Assembly (NCBI GenBank): GCA_007753675.1 | Contig: CP036432.1 | Location: forward strand, 9,705,381-9,769,380 | Reading direction: 5' to 3' | Length of the DNA: 64,000 bases | From: Stieleria magnilauensis | Lineage (GTDB): Bacteria > Planctomycetota > Planctomycetia > Pirellulales > Pirellulaceae | In this document: in pieces, positions 36,201 through 45,200 of the stretch | Layout of the letters: every line of letters starts with the position of its first letter | Position numbering within the stretch: the first letter of the stretch is position 1 | Program-made: the position numbers and the translations under genes | Notes under the pieces: model-generated | What the model was told of the DNA's origin: nothing | The model's database searches: none | Seen by the model: only the letters and a program-made list of their open reading frames with translations

Positions 36201-39046
36201 TGATCCCAGGCGCGGAACGTCAGCGCACTGGCGACCTCGCCGGTGTACCCGGGATTGGGCTGAAAATAGACACGTGTGTTTGCATCGGCCGCCAGCAATC
36301 GGGCCGAGCTGTCGCTGACCGCTCCCATCGCGATCCAATTTGATCCGTCGTCGATCGAATAGAACCAGGTTCCGTTACTCGCATCGACACCGGTCACCGC
36401 GATTCCCAGCATCGAACCGCCATCCACATCGGTGACGTTATCGAGTTCCCCAGACGGCGTCGCGTCGTCGACCAACGCGGTGATCAACGTGCCCACCGCA
36501 CCGACCGGCGCAGGTGCATTCTCCGCCACGCCTTCCAATTCCGGGCTGGCGGCGGAATTCAGGACGGGAGAGTCATTGACGCTCGTGACGCTGATGTCGG
36601 CGGTTTCAATCGACGTGCTGAATGCCGTACTGCCGCCATTGCTGGACGCATCCTCCTTCGTGCCGAACGTACCGCTGGTCTGGTCCCAAGCCCGAAAATC
36701 AAAACTCGCCGACGTGGCGTTGCGGCCGTTGGGGACAAACCGAACCAGATCCGTGTCGCGCAGCAGCAACGCAGAGTTGTCCGAGACGGGGCCGACGGCC
36801 AGCCAGGTGCTACTGCCGTCGGTCGAATATTCCCAGTCACCGTTGCCATCGGCGGTCGCCGTGATCGCGATCCCTTCGGGTGATCCCGAGTCGATGTCGG
36901 TCACCCGATCACCGCCGGCGCTGGCGATGATCCAAGCCACGGAGTGTCCGGCGTTGGACGATTCGTCTTCGTTGATCGTGCTCAACGTCATCGTGCCGGT
37001 GTTGTCCAGCACCGGAGCGTTATTGTTGCTCGCGGTCAGGTTCGACGAAAACTCGGACGTCGCGTTGGTGGTCAAGTCGGTCGCCGTTGCCGAGATGACT
37101 TCACCGACTGCAACCGCGGATCCCAGCGTCGGACTGAACGATGCATCGCCCGTTCCATCGGCCGTGACGTTTACAAAGCCCAGAAAACGCTGGCCTTCGC
37201 CGTAGCCGCTGGCGTCACCGGTCGCATTGGCAAAAAACTCGATCCGGAACGAGCGACCGGGCGTCGAAGCCAGCGTGCCGACGATCGTCGTCGAAGGTCC
37301 CGATGCGACCGCCGTGAGCACGGGGAAGTTTTGCAGATCGTTGGCACCCGAATCCAGGTCCGGGGTGGGAGTCAATTCGCCGTCATTGGCCGTGACACCG
37401 TCGCCACCCAAATCGATCGCCAAACCGCCGTTGGAATGAATCGAATTGCCGAGAATGGAATTTCCGGTTCCCGACGATTCGACCTGAACACCGTCGCCGA
37501 CGTTGTAGCCGATCACGTTGGCTTGACCAGCTGTCGTGCCGCCGATCGTGTTGCCGGATCCGGCGATCACGATCCCTTCGCCTTGGTTGGCCAAGGCACT
37601 CAAGCCGGTCGCATCTGTGCCGACATAATTGCCCTCCACCACGATACCACTGACCCCCGCGCCGATTGCGATCCCGGCGCCATCGTTTCCGCCGATCAGG
37701 TTGCGATCTGCGACGGCCGCGCTGCCGATCGTATTGTTGTTGGCAACGATCGTGATCCCGTCCTGCAGATTACCCAGATCGGAACCACCACTGCTGTCGG
37801 TGCCGATGAAGTTGCCGAGAATCGAGTTGCCGGTACTGCCGATTTGGATTCCGCCGAGATCAAATCGGTTGATCACCAGTCCCCTGATCGTGCTTCCGTC
37901 GCTCCCTGCGCCAAGGTCCAGGCCAAATGTCGTTCCGGCGGCCGATCCGTCGAGCTGGATATTGAGTACCGCATCGTCACCGATCGACAACGTGTTCACC
38001 GATGAACCGGATTGGGTGTAGCCGTCGATCAAAACCGCGTCCGTGATCGTCGGAAGCGCAGTCGACAGATTTATCGAATGCAGCCCTGGCCCGCTGATAT
38101 TGAATTCAATGGTGTCCAACCCCGACAATGCGTTGGCATCCAAGATGGCTTGGTGCAGCGATCCGGCACCCGTGTCGTTTACATTCGTGACCGTAAACGT
38201 CGCCAACGCGCCGCTCCAGGTCTGCTGCGCCTGGACATCAAACGCGACAGACGTCTCGATCGAACCAAACGTGTACTCCAAGTCCCAATCGCCGCCGAGT
38301 GCCTGGTGCCCCGTCACATCCTCGCTGGCCGCGACATCGCAGTCACACAGTGCCGCGATCGAATCCACCAAGGCACGTCCGTCGTCGGATCCGGCCAAGT
38401 CACATCCATACAACAACAAGTCGGCATCGGGATCCATCGCGCCGCCCCACGAAGCGATGTCGCCGGAATACGCCGAAATCGTCTCGGCGTCCAGACGCGC
38501 GTTGCCAAGTTGCAGCCCCTGCCGATCGCCATGGCTGACCAGATGGACCGCATCGACACCGGAGAGTTCGCCGAGCGTTTGCGTGATCTGGCGGATCCCA
38601 TCTTCATCCGATGACAGACGGACGACCCACCACTGCGTTCCACCGACGGACTGGTCGCGAAGTCCGTCCAACAGCACGTCGGCGTCCTCCACCGATTCAT
38701 CAATGAAAACGACTTCGAGCGGACGTGACGGATCAAAGCGAGAAGGCGCAGCTGACTGGCCATTGAAAAATTGCTCGGATTCGGCGACAGCAATCTCGCC
38801 GAACGCAGCGTCGCCCCACTCGCTCGCTTCGCCTGACGGACCCGAATCGAGCATCTGAACCAACATCGAATCGAGGAGCTCGACGTCCGCCGGAGTGTCC
38901 GACACACCCTCTACAGAACCCTCTGCGCTAAGCAGTATTCGGTCTTCCAGCAAGTAGAAGTCGAAGACGCGTCTGGTTTTTTTTACAGGCAAGGATTCGT
39001 TCCGGACGTTCACAGAAGGGTCGACAAATGCACATCGACTCCACAT
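30284..39046 (-). CDS. Giant surface protein GP2 (LEPR-XLL, DUF4347, beta-helix, repeats, LamG)
   Basis: A 2920-aa paralogue of GP1. LEPR-XLL-like motif FDFYLLEDRILLSAEG (28-43); DUF4347 (about 109-265; His172 in HLVSHG, Cys215 in LYGCDLA); beta-helix (about 285-560); eight domains of about 110-135 residues, most with NEDE, GGDRxTDxDxG and SALLLRxxDLxRFVP motifs (about 675-1890); a cadherin-like domain; LamG (about 2040-2260) nested in another cadherin-like domain; further cadherin and Big_9-like domains; a Ser/Asp/Glu/Ala linker; and the conserved C-terminal membrane module. It shares the termini with GP1 and GP3 but not their tandem array. Role inferred: displayed adhesin or matrix protein. 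ATG 39046 is the first start; a few residues later would also be possible. Confidence 0.85.
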   Translation of the reverse strand: MWSRCAFVDPSVNVRNESLPVKKTRRVFDFYLLEDRILLSAEGSVEGVSDTPADVELLDSMLVQMLDSGPSGEASEWGDAAFGEIAVAESEQFFNGQSAAPSRFDPSRPLEVVFIDESVEDADVLLDGLRDQSVGGTQWWVVRLSSDEDGIRQITQTLGELSGVDAVHLVSHGDRQGLQLGNARLDAETISAYSGDIASWGGAMDPDADLLLYGCDLAGSDDGRALVDSIAALCDCDVAASEDVTGHQALGGDWDLEYTFGSIETSVAFDVQAQQTWSGALATFTVTNVNDTGAGSLHQAILDANALSGLDTIEFNISGPGLHSINLSTALPTITDAVLIDGYTQSGSSVNTLSIGDDAVLNIQLDGSAAGTTFGLDLGAGSDGSTIRGLVINRFDLGGIQIGSTGNSILGNFIGTDSSGGSDLGNLQDGITIVANNNTIGSAAVADRNLIGGNDGAGIAIGAGVSGIVVEGNYVGTDATGLSALANQGEGIVIAGSGNTIGGTTAGQANVIGYNVGDGVQVESSGTGNSILGNSIHSNGGLAIDLGGDGVTANDGELTPTPDLDSGANDLQNFPVLTAVASGPSTTIVGTLASTPGRSFRIEFFANATGDASGYGEGQRFLGFVNVTADGTGDASFSPTLGSAVAVGEVISATATDLTTNATSEFSSNLTASNNNAPVLDNTGTMTLSTINEDESSNAGHSVAWIIASAGGDRVTDIDSGSPEGIAITATADGNGDWEYSTDGSSTWLAVGPVSDNSALLLRDTDLVRFVPNGRNATSASFDFRAWDQTSGTFGTKEDASSNGGSTAFSTSIETADISVTSVNDSPVLNSAASPELEGVAENAPAPVGAVGTLITALVDDATPSGELDNVTDVDGGSMLGIAVTGVDASNGTWFYSIDDGSNWIAMGAVSDSSARLLAADANTRVYFQPNPGYTGEVASALTFRAWDQTTGGNGSLADASINGTTSAFSAATDTASQLVNDAPVLDNTGSMTLTTINEDEVTNAGDSVASIIASAGGDRITDVNPGAVEGIALVATNNGNGSWQYSLDGGTNWSSVPSVSDTAALLLRDSDFLRFVPDAENGTAPTVTFRAWDQASGVAGTVVDASSNGAATPFSTATEVASITVTDVNDAPVLDASESPILDGQYEDAPAPVGAVGTLITSLVDFASPSGQVDNITDVDIGALLGIAVTAADTTDGSWFYSVDNGANWNPLGAVSDSSARLLAADANTRLYFQPDPDYNGQIASAITFRGWDQTSGANGTLADASVNGTTTAFSVASDTASLLVNDAPILDNSGAMTLTTITEDQVTNAGDTVAAIIASAGGDRITDVNFGPVEGIAVTATDNGNGAWQYSIDGGSSWSNVGTVSDTSALLLRENDLLRFVPDAKNGTPPTVTFRAWDQATGTAGTTADTSVNGATTPYSVATEVAAITVTDVNDAPVLDNSGTMTLTSITEDDLTNSGNTVASVLLSAGGDRVTDVDIGAVEGIAITSWNNGNGTWQYSTDAGGTWTDIGAVSNTSALLLRSNDLIRLVPNGVGGTSADVTFRAWDQSVGAFGTKVDTSSNGGITEFSSATETAAITVTDVNDAPVYDPAGATTLSTLTEDETANGGDTVASIIASAGGDRMTDVDGGALEGIAITSLVSGGGTWQYSVDAGASWADIGSVSNASALLLRDSDLVRFIPDAENGTTASFNYRGWDQTAGTAGTKVSTATNGGTSAFSTAIESADIVVTSVNDAPVVDNTGSMTLTSINEDQTSNAGDTISAIIASAGGDRITDVDSGASEGVAITSLSSGNGTWEYSTDGGSSWTAVGSVSSTSALLLRAVDLVRFVPNGESGTTASFDFYGWDQTSGTAGTQVDASVRGGVTAFSSAAETANVTVTDVNDAPVTGTSAGVAAYSENAVATVVDSLLTIADVDPVDLNGGQLTVTISANATADDRLMISPGGAITLLGTGVYHSGTQVGTLTGGTGTAPLVITFNGNGTPAIAQEIGRQVSYFNVSDDPSSSLRTIDFVVTDGDGGTSNTSQRSLSVTAVDDDPIAVDDHHGLKFDGIDDRVNMGVSAVLEVSNQLTMEARIRPDAYPTSSSIILNKEGEYEIGITSTGNLRWAVANTTPGWAWHDTGAIVPLNEWTHVSVVYDNGTMSTYVNGNLVETYYGSGSIGDAHATKDDFIVGGRQNNPVGQYFSGEIDEVRLWNVSRTQNEIRTSLDQSLTGTETGLIGYWSFDEGTGTSTADLTANANTGSLVDGGSGTVGPQWTGYSTNQDTPLTINLADGVLGNDLDGEGDPLTVTQVNGSGANVGSTFTLPSGALLTAAAGGDYQYDPNGMFDYLAPGQTAIDSFTYQVDDGNGGTDTATVKVTITAINDAPLGTNLSAAETYTEDASLDLTDIVVSDIDDANLTVTLTLSDVAAGSLSTGTSGAVTSSFAAGVWTASGAVADVNALLAGVTFSPTADYANDFTIATSVDDGLAAPVTGIKTMTATPINDAPVLSAGSVNDLTVLEDSGFTSLGLGAVHYGPGGGGDELSQTLSYQVTVVPSGSLGAIYLADGVTTVTTSTYTLAELQGMQFRPTDDANGGPSFFSYQVIDDGGGTDTLVQSIQLNITAVNDAPVATADAYTVNPQATLSVADPGVIFNDTDVDGHTMSTILVTGPNHGTFSLQPGGAFTYTPNIGFFGRDSFFYSVTDGSLVSGAVEVTIEVLLAPAPTSFSNTSSSSSSNAPAELTTDSGDEPGSGEDPLTQSDSADESQRDESASNAAGAVQAALDAAAQAERLANAKNGPEADGNSGTLGDFSGDSSGRLFSVYGVSENQVSAARSASSESTQLERLLQQDIRQAILWTQWDDLEQHEESPMLVYVGAAGAGMSVFSIGYVFWALRGGALMTVFASSLPAWRFIDPIAMLSAYRSSLGTADEGLESLLKRGQ
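33400..37020 (-). repeat. Eight related ectodomain repeats in GP2
   Basis: Eight protein repeats follow each other, each ending in an (I)TVTDVNDAP- or TSVNDxP-like linker. Six begin LDNTGTMTL.T.INED-like and two begin LxxSPxLxG.-like with APAPVGAVGTLIT; the two types are interleaved. The DNA is clearly diverged between units, unlike the GP1/GP3 array, so this expansion is older. Confidence 0.8.
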
Positions 39047-39222
39047 CTATCGGCGGGTCTGTTCCAAAGGTAGGACGCGAACCAGCAGAATCGGGAGAGA
39101 TCTATGCCGAGTCTCGCCAAAGCGGGGCAACCTCAACGAAGGATCGTGCCGATCGCAGTGATCAGCCGGAAGTGAACGATTACAACCGGAGTGCTCCGTC
39201 AACTTTTCCACTGGGCCCTTCC
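39047..39222 (-). promoter_or_regulatory. GP3-GP2 spacer with shared upstream motif
   Basis: 176 bp. The minus strand has GTTGCCCCGCTTTGGC at 39131-39116, 76 bases upstream of the GP2 ATG. This matches the motif before GP1 and GP3. Nothing else recognised. Confidence 0.35.
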
Positions 39223-41024
39223 TTATTCGCGTCTGCTCAACAGCGATTCCAACCCCTCGTCGGATGTCAATTGTGAACTGCGATAGGCCGACAGCATCGC
39301 GATCGGGTCGATGAATCGCCATGCCGGAAGGCTCGATGCGAACACCGACATCAAGGCGCCGCCACGCAATGCCCAGAACACATAGCCGATCGAAAACACA
39401 CTCATCCCTGCTCCGGCGGCGCCCACCACCACCGTCACGGGAGACTGCTCCTGCTCCTGGTAATCGTCCCACTGGGTCCAAACGATCGCTTGCTGCAAGT
39501 CTTGTTGAAGCAAGCGTTCGAGCTGCTCGAGTTCCGGCGAATAAGAGAGAACAAAATTTGCCGAGTTCCGAACCGTTGTGTAGGAGGCCAAGAACCGCTG
39601 CTCTGACTCCGCCAACTCGTCTGCGGTGCGTTCCGCCGCAGCACGCTCGGCCGCTTCGTTTGACGGTCGTTCGCCCACACCCGCTTGCATCGGTGAAGCG
39701 AGCGGAACCGCAACGGCGGATGAACTGCCCCCGTCGTCGGTCGACTCACTCGTTTCGCTCTCATCGGCCGCGTTCTCGGTTTCCGTTTCGTATTCCGACT
39801 CCGATTCAGACTCCGTCAGCGTTTCCGAATCCGGTGTGTCGTCCTCCACGACTTCGTTGCTCGGGAGCGGATTGGACGGGCCGGTCGCGGGGGCGGCGAC
39901 GGGCACTTCAAGCACGACTTGAGCGATGTTGCTCGATAACGCGCCATCGGTGACTCGATAGAAAAAGGAATCTTGACCGAAGAAGCCCGCGTTCGGCGTG
40001 TAGGTGAAACTGCCGCCAGGGGCCAGACTGAAGGTGCCGTTGGTCGGCGCGGTGACCAACACGATCGCGAGCGCATCACCGTCGATGTCGGTGTCATTGA
40101 AAATCACGCCCGCCACTCCCACGGAAAGCGTTTCACCGATCGTCACCGTGAACGCTTCCCCGGTCGCCGCGGGAGCTTCATTGACATCCGTCACGGCGAT
40201 CGAGTTCGTCAGCGTTGTCGTCGAACCGTCACTGCTCGTTGCGCGAATGGTAATCGTTTCGCTCGCCGACGTTTCGTGATCGAGCGCTCCGGCAACCCGA
40301 ACAATCCCCGTCGTCGTATCGATCGAGAATCGACCGCCGGCATCGTCGTCGAGTGAATACGTGACGCTGGCCCCGGCGTCCGCATCGCTTGCCAGTGCGG
40401 TGATGCCGACGGTGGTTCCGATCACCGCGTCCTCGGCAACTGAATTGGCCGACGAATCAACATCCGCAATCGCGCTGATCGCATTGTCGTTGACGGGCGT
40501 CACCGTGATGGTGAAGGTCCCGGCGATCGCCGACGCGCCGTCTTCTCCGCCATCGGCGAGCGTAAACCCAAAGCTATCGCCGATTGTCTCGCTGTCGTCG
40601 TGACTGTATGTGACGTCTCCATTGTCCAGATCCGCCTGCGTGAACGTATCACCCAGCGTGAGGGTCCCGAATCCTGCCAACGTCAACGTCCCGTTGTCGA
40701 CGGCGTCCGTGACGGTGTACGTCAAACCCGTCGAAGCGTCGTCGACATCACTGCCGCTGAGCATGCCCGGCGTGATCGCGGTTCCCGTCGCCCCTTCGGC
40801 AACCGTCATCCCCAAGTTGGTTGCCAGGTTCGGTGAATCATTGACCGCGGTGATATCGACGTTGACGGTGCCAATGGTTTGATCCGTTCCGCCGCCGCTG
40901 CCGGTGTTGCCGCCGTCGTTGACCACCACTTGGATCGTGTCGGCGTCGTTACCGAAGGTATGGGGCGTGCCGTGCAAGTACTGGATGTTGGCCGGGGTGT
41001 CCAAGAACGTGTTCAAATCGGCTA
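39223..41024 (-). pseudogene. C-terminal fragment of GP3, cut off by IS insertion
   Basis: About 600 residues that continue the GP3 frame beyond the insertion: ADLNTFLDTPANIQYLHG..., cadherin-like domains, a Big_9-like domain (VTIGETLSVGVAGVIFNDTD), an acidic Ser/Glu linker, and the conserved C-terminal module (QLERLLQQDLQQAIVWTQWD, then VGAAGAGMSVFSIGYVFWAL and DPIAMLSAYRSS). It has no credible start of its own apart from a TTG inside the repeat, no signal sequence and no LEPR-XLL motif, so it is probably not exported. Without it the upstream fragment has no membrane anchor. Confidence 0.85.
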
Positions 41025-41052
41025 GTGGTGCGTCAGCTTCAAGAATTAGGGT
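41025..41052 (+). repeat. Left terminal inverted repeat of the IS
   Basis: GTGGTGCGTCAG... with an inner conserved TTAGGGT. Matches the reverse complement of 42221-42248 at about 21 of 28 positions, with the outer 11 bases perfect. Confidence 0.85.
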
Positions 41053-41104
41053 TGGTCTAATCGCGTAAAAGCTTCATGCTTTGGGGAACACGGAGGGTTT
41101 TCCA

Positions 41105-41548
41105 ATGCAGAAAAAGTACATCGTTCGGTTGAACGATCAGGAGCGTCGGACGCTCGATGCAATCGTCAAGAAGTTTAGCGGTTCTAGCCAGAAGGTGCGT
41201 CGTGCCCAAATCTTGCTTGCTGCGGATGCAGACGATTTGGCATGGACCGATGCGGCGATTGCTGAAGCTTATCGTTGCCGCACCAAGACGGTCGAAAATA
41301 TACGACAGCGGTTTGTCGAGTTTGGCTTTGAGCAAACACTGCAGGGAAAGAAACGTGCGGAGCCTGCCAGACCTAAATGCCTCAGCGGTCAAGAAGAGGC
41401 GAAAATCATCGCCACTCGTCTAGGCAAACCGCCAGCAGGCTATGCCAACTGGTCGCTGAGATTGCTCGCCGAGAAAGTCGTCGAACTGGGGATCTGCGAT
41501 TCGGTCTCGCATGAAACCGTTCGCCAGACGCTAAAAAAAATCGCATGA
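41105..41548 (+). CDS. IS630 transposase, OrfA (HTH DNA-binding part)
   Basis: 147 aa from the ATG at 41105, preceded by GGAG about 14 bases upstream; an in-frame TTG at 41081 is less likely. It begins MQKKYIVRLNDQERRTLDAI and contains a helix-turn-helix (AAIAEAYRCRTKTVENIRQR), as in the N-terminal half of IS630 transposases, then a Trp-containing second HTH-like part (YANWSLRLLAEKVVELG). This half recognises the terminal repeats. It ends in TGA overlapping the OrfB ATG (ATGA), just after a run of eight A. Confidence 0.9.
   Translation: MQKKYIVRLNDQERRTLDAIVKKFSGSSQKVRRAQILLAADADDLAWTDAAIAEAYRCRTKTVENIRQRFVEFGFEQTLQGKKRAEPARPKCLSGQEEAKIIATRLGKPPAGYANWSLRLLAEKVVELGICDSVSHETVRQTLKKIA
41533..41540 (+). 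promoter_or_regulatory. A8 slippery run, candidate -1 frameshift site
   Basis: Eight A lie nine bases before the end of OrfA. OrfB is in the -1 frame relative to OrfA, so slippage here would give a fused OrfAB transposase, a known mode in IS families. Coupled reinitiation at ATGA is the alternative. Confidence 0.55.
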
Positions 41549-42240
41549 ATAATCGCAACATCGAGTACTGGGTGATCCCGCCACAGTGCGATGCGGAGTT
41601 CGCCGCGAGCATGGAAGATGTGCTAGAAACTTACGAAAAACCGTACGATTCGAGTCATCCGGTGATCTGCATGGATGAACAACCGGTCCAACTGATCAAG
41701 GACGTCAACGTTCCGATCGAAGCGACCACCGAACATCCCCGCCGGGTGGACTATGAATACGAACGTGCCGGAGTAGCGAACATTTTCATGTACACCGAGC
41801 CGCTGGCAGGATGGCGAGAAGCCTACGCCAGAGAGACCAAGACCAAAGCGGACTGGGCCTTGCTAATGGCTGAGCTGCTTGAGGGACGTTACGCCGATTG
41901 CGAGACGGTGACGTTGGTTTGCGACAATCTCAACACGCACACTCGCGGGGCTTTCTACGAAGTGTTTGAGCCGTCTCGAGCACGGGCGTTGGTGAAGCGA
42001 ATCAACTGGTGCTATACGCCCAAGCACGGTAGCTGGCTCAATATCGCAGAGAACGAGTTAAGCAGCATCACCCGTCAATGTGTTGGCGGGCGACGCATTG
42101 GAAGTATTGAGGAGTTGGCCAGAGAGATTGCAGCATGGTCATCGGACATCAATGCAAGACAACGAGGCGTTGACTGGCAGATGAAAATTGACGACGCCCG
42201 GGTTAAACTCAAATCCGTCTACCCTAAAATTAGACTTTGA
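41545..42240 (+). CDS. IS630 transposase, OrfB (DDE catalytic part)
   Basis: 231 aa with the DDE triad of the IS630 group: the first Asp in VICMDEQPVQ, the second in LVCDNLNTH, and the Glu in GSWLNIAENELS. The middle contains the family motif RRVDYEYERAGVANIFMYTE. It performs cut-and-paste strand transfer into TA sites when joined with the OrfA part. It ends in the right inverted repeat. Confidence 0.93.
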   Translation: MNNRNIEYWVIPPQCDAEFAASMEDVLETYEKPYDSSHPVICMDEQPVQLIKDVNVPIEATTEHPRRVDYEYERAGVANIFMYTEPLAGWREAYARETKTKADWALLMAELLEGRYADCETVTLVCDNLNTHTRGAFYEVFEPSRARALVKRINWCYTPKHGSWLNIAENELSSITRQCVGGRRIGSIEELAREIAAWSSDINARQRGVDWQMKIDDARVKLKSVYPKIRL

Positions 42241-45200
42241 CGCACCACTAGCGTTCCCGTCAACGTCAATGTGCCGGTACCGCTACCACCCACGGTGACT
42301 CCGCCGCCGGGCGACGCCGATAAATCCCCGCCGGTCGACGTCGAAAGCGTGACCGTCAGATTGCCGCCGTTGTCATCCAGGTCACTCAAGTTCAGCGCCG
42401 ACAGATCGACGTTGCTGCTGACGTCTTCGGTCACCGTGATGTCGCTCGGCAGGCCGGCGCCGGTCGGGTCATCGTTGATCGAGGCGACCGAGATGTCACG
42501 CGTTTGGGTATTGGAATCCACGTCGCCATCGTTGACAGTGAACGAGACCGTGCGGGTCGCGGTCGAGGGGTTTTCGCTGCTGTTGGTGTAGGTGATGCTC
42601 CGCAGGGCTGCTTCGTACTGGGCGACCGTTGCGGTGCCGGTCAGAGTCAGCGTTCCGCTGCCGGCGTTCCAAACGCCGCTGATCCCGTTCTGGTCGACGA
42701 AGGTTAATACGTCTTCGCCGTTGGTGTAACTACCGGTGATCTGGACGACGGCTGATTCCAGATTCGTGTCATCACTGTCACTCAGCGTCAATGTGGACGT
42801 GATCGCCACGGCGCCGACGTTTTCGGTGTAGGCCAGCGTGCTGCCTTCGATGGACGCTTCCACCGGAGCGTCGTTGATCGAGGCGACCGAGATGTCACGG
42901 GTCTGCGTGTTCGAATCCACATCGCCATCGTTGACGGTGAACGAGACCGTGCGGGTCGTGGTCGAGGGGTTGTCGCTGCTGTTGGTGTACGTGATGCTCC
43001 GCAGCGCCGCTTCGTACTGGGCGACCGTTGCGGTGCCAGAGAGCGTCATCGTTCCGCTGCCGGCGTTCCAGACGCCGCTGATCCCGTTCTGATCGACGAA
43101 GGTCAACACGTCTTCGCCGTTGGTGTAGTTCGCGGTGATCTGGACGACAGCCGATTCCAGATTCGTGTCGTCGCTGTCGCTCAGCGCCAATGTCGACGTG
43201 ATCGCCACGGCGCCATCATTTTCGGTGTAGGCCAGCGTGCTGCCTTCGATCGACGCTTCCACCGGAGCGTCGTTGCCGGCGGTCACCGTCCAGTTAAACG
43301 TACTGCTAGTCGTCGTCCCTGCACCGTCGTCGACGGTGAAGTCGAACGAATCGCTCGTCGTTTCCGAGCCGTCGTGGTCGTAAGTGATCAGACCCGCATC
43401 GATGTCCGCTTGGGTGAACGTGTCGCTGACGCTCAACGCAACGCCGAGACGGTACAGCGTTCCGTTGGTCGGCAGCGCATCGACGGTGTAAACCAATTGG
43501 CTGTCGGTGTTGTCCACGTCGGTCGTTTCCAGCATCGCCGTGGTCACGGTGTTGCCGACGGAGCCTTCCGGGACCGTGTCGCCGGTGTTGGTCGCCAGCA
43601 CCTGTTCGTCGTTGACTGCGGTGATATCGACGTTGACGGTGCCGATCGTTTGATCGGTTCCGCCGCCGGACCCGGTGTTGCCGCCGTCGTTGACGACCAC
43701 TTGGATCGTATCGGCGTCGTTACCGAAGGTGTGGGGCGTTCCGTGCAGGTACTGGATGTTGGCCGGGGTGTCCAAGAACGTGTTCAAATCGGCCAGCGAA
43801 CCCGTCAACGTCAATGTGCCGGTGCCGCTACCGCCCACGGTGACTCCGCCGCCGGTCGATGCCGATAAATCACCGCCGGTCGACGTCGAAAGCGTGACCG
43901 TCAGGCTGCCGCCGTTGTCATCCAGGTCCGCCAAGTTCAGCGCCGACAGGTCGACGTTGCTGCTGACGTCTTCGGTCACCGTGATGTCACTCGGCAGGCC
44001 GGCGCCGGTGGGATCATCGTTGATCGAGGCGACCGAGATGTCACGCGTTTGCGTGTTCGAATCCACATCGCCATCGTTGACGGTGAACGAGACCGTGCGG
44101 GTCGCGGTCGAGGGGTTTTCGCTGCCGTTGGTGTAGGTGATGCTCCGCAGGGCCGCTTCGTACTGGGCGACCGTTGCGGTGCCGGTCAGAGTCAGCGTTC
44201 CGCTGCCGGCGTTCCAAACGCCGCTGATCCCGTTCTGGTCGACGAAGGTCAAGACGTCTTCGCCGTTGGTGTAGTTCGCGGTGATCTGGACGACGGCTGA
44301 TTCCAGATTCGTGTCGTCGCTGTCACTCAAGGCCAGCGTGGACGTGATCGCCACGGCGCCGTCGTTTTCAGTGTAGGCCAGCGTGCTGCCTTCAATCGAC
44401 GCTTCCACCGGAGCGTCGTTGCCGGCGGTCACCGTCCAGTTAAACGTACTGCTGGTCGTCGTCCCGGCGCCGTCGTCGACGGTGAAGTCGAACGAATCGC
44501 TCGTCGTTTCCGATCCGTCATGATCGTACGTGATCAGGCCCGCATCGATATCCGCTTGGGTGAACGTGTCACTGACGCTCAAGACGACCGCGCTGCGGTA
44601 CAGCGTTCCATTGGTCGGCACCGCATCGACGGTGTAAACCAATTGACTGTCCGTGTTGTCCACGTCGGTCGTTTCCAGCATCGCCGTGGTCACGGTGTTA
44701 CCGACGGAGCCTTCCGGGACCGTGTCGCCGGTGTTGGTCGCCAGCACCTGTTCGTCGTTGACTGCGGTGATGTCAACATTGACGGTGCCGATCGTTTGAT
44801 CCGTTCCATCGCCGCTGCCGGTGTTGCCGCCGTCGTTGACGACCACTTGAATCGTATCGGCATCGTTACCGAACGTGTGGGGCGTGCCGTGTAGGTACTG
44901 GATGTTGGCCGGAGTGTCCAAGAACGTGTTCAGGTCGGCCAGTGATCCGGTCAATGTCAGCGTTCCCGTCCCCGATCCGCCCACGGTGACTCCGCCGCCG
45001 GTCGACGCCGAAAGATACCCACCGGTCGAGGTCGAAAGCGTGACCGTCAGGTTGCCGCCGTTGTCATCCAGGTCCGCCAAGTTCAGCGCCGACAGGTCGA
45101 CGTTGCTGCTGACGTCTTCGGTCACCGTGATGTCACTCGGCAGGCCGCCTGCATTCGTCGGATCATCGTTGATCGAGGCGACCGAGATGTCACGCGTTTG

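Larger units (their letters stand above)
41025..42248 (+). mobile_element. IS630-family insertion sequence (1224 bp)
   Basis: Bounded by terminal inverted repeats beginning GTGGTGCGTCA on both ends (28 bp, 21 matching) and by TA duplications. It carries two overlapping transposase frames in the plus direction, antisense to GP3. Both frames are open, so the element looks intact and possibly active. It is inserted inside a tandemly repeated part of GP3. Confidence 0.92.
41023..42250. repeat. TA target-site duplication flanking the IS
   Basis: TA at 41023-41024 and again at 42249-42250. Deleting 41025-42250 joins AAATCGGCTA to GCGTTCCCGT and restores the codons for TGTLADLNTF on the minus strand, which match the uninterrupted copies in the same gene (for example near 43790). 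TA duplication is the rule for the IS630-Tc1-mariner group. Confidence 0.92.
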
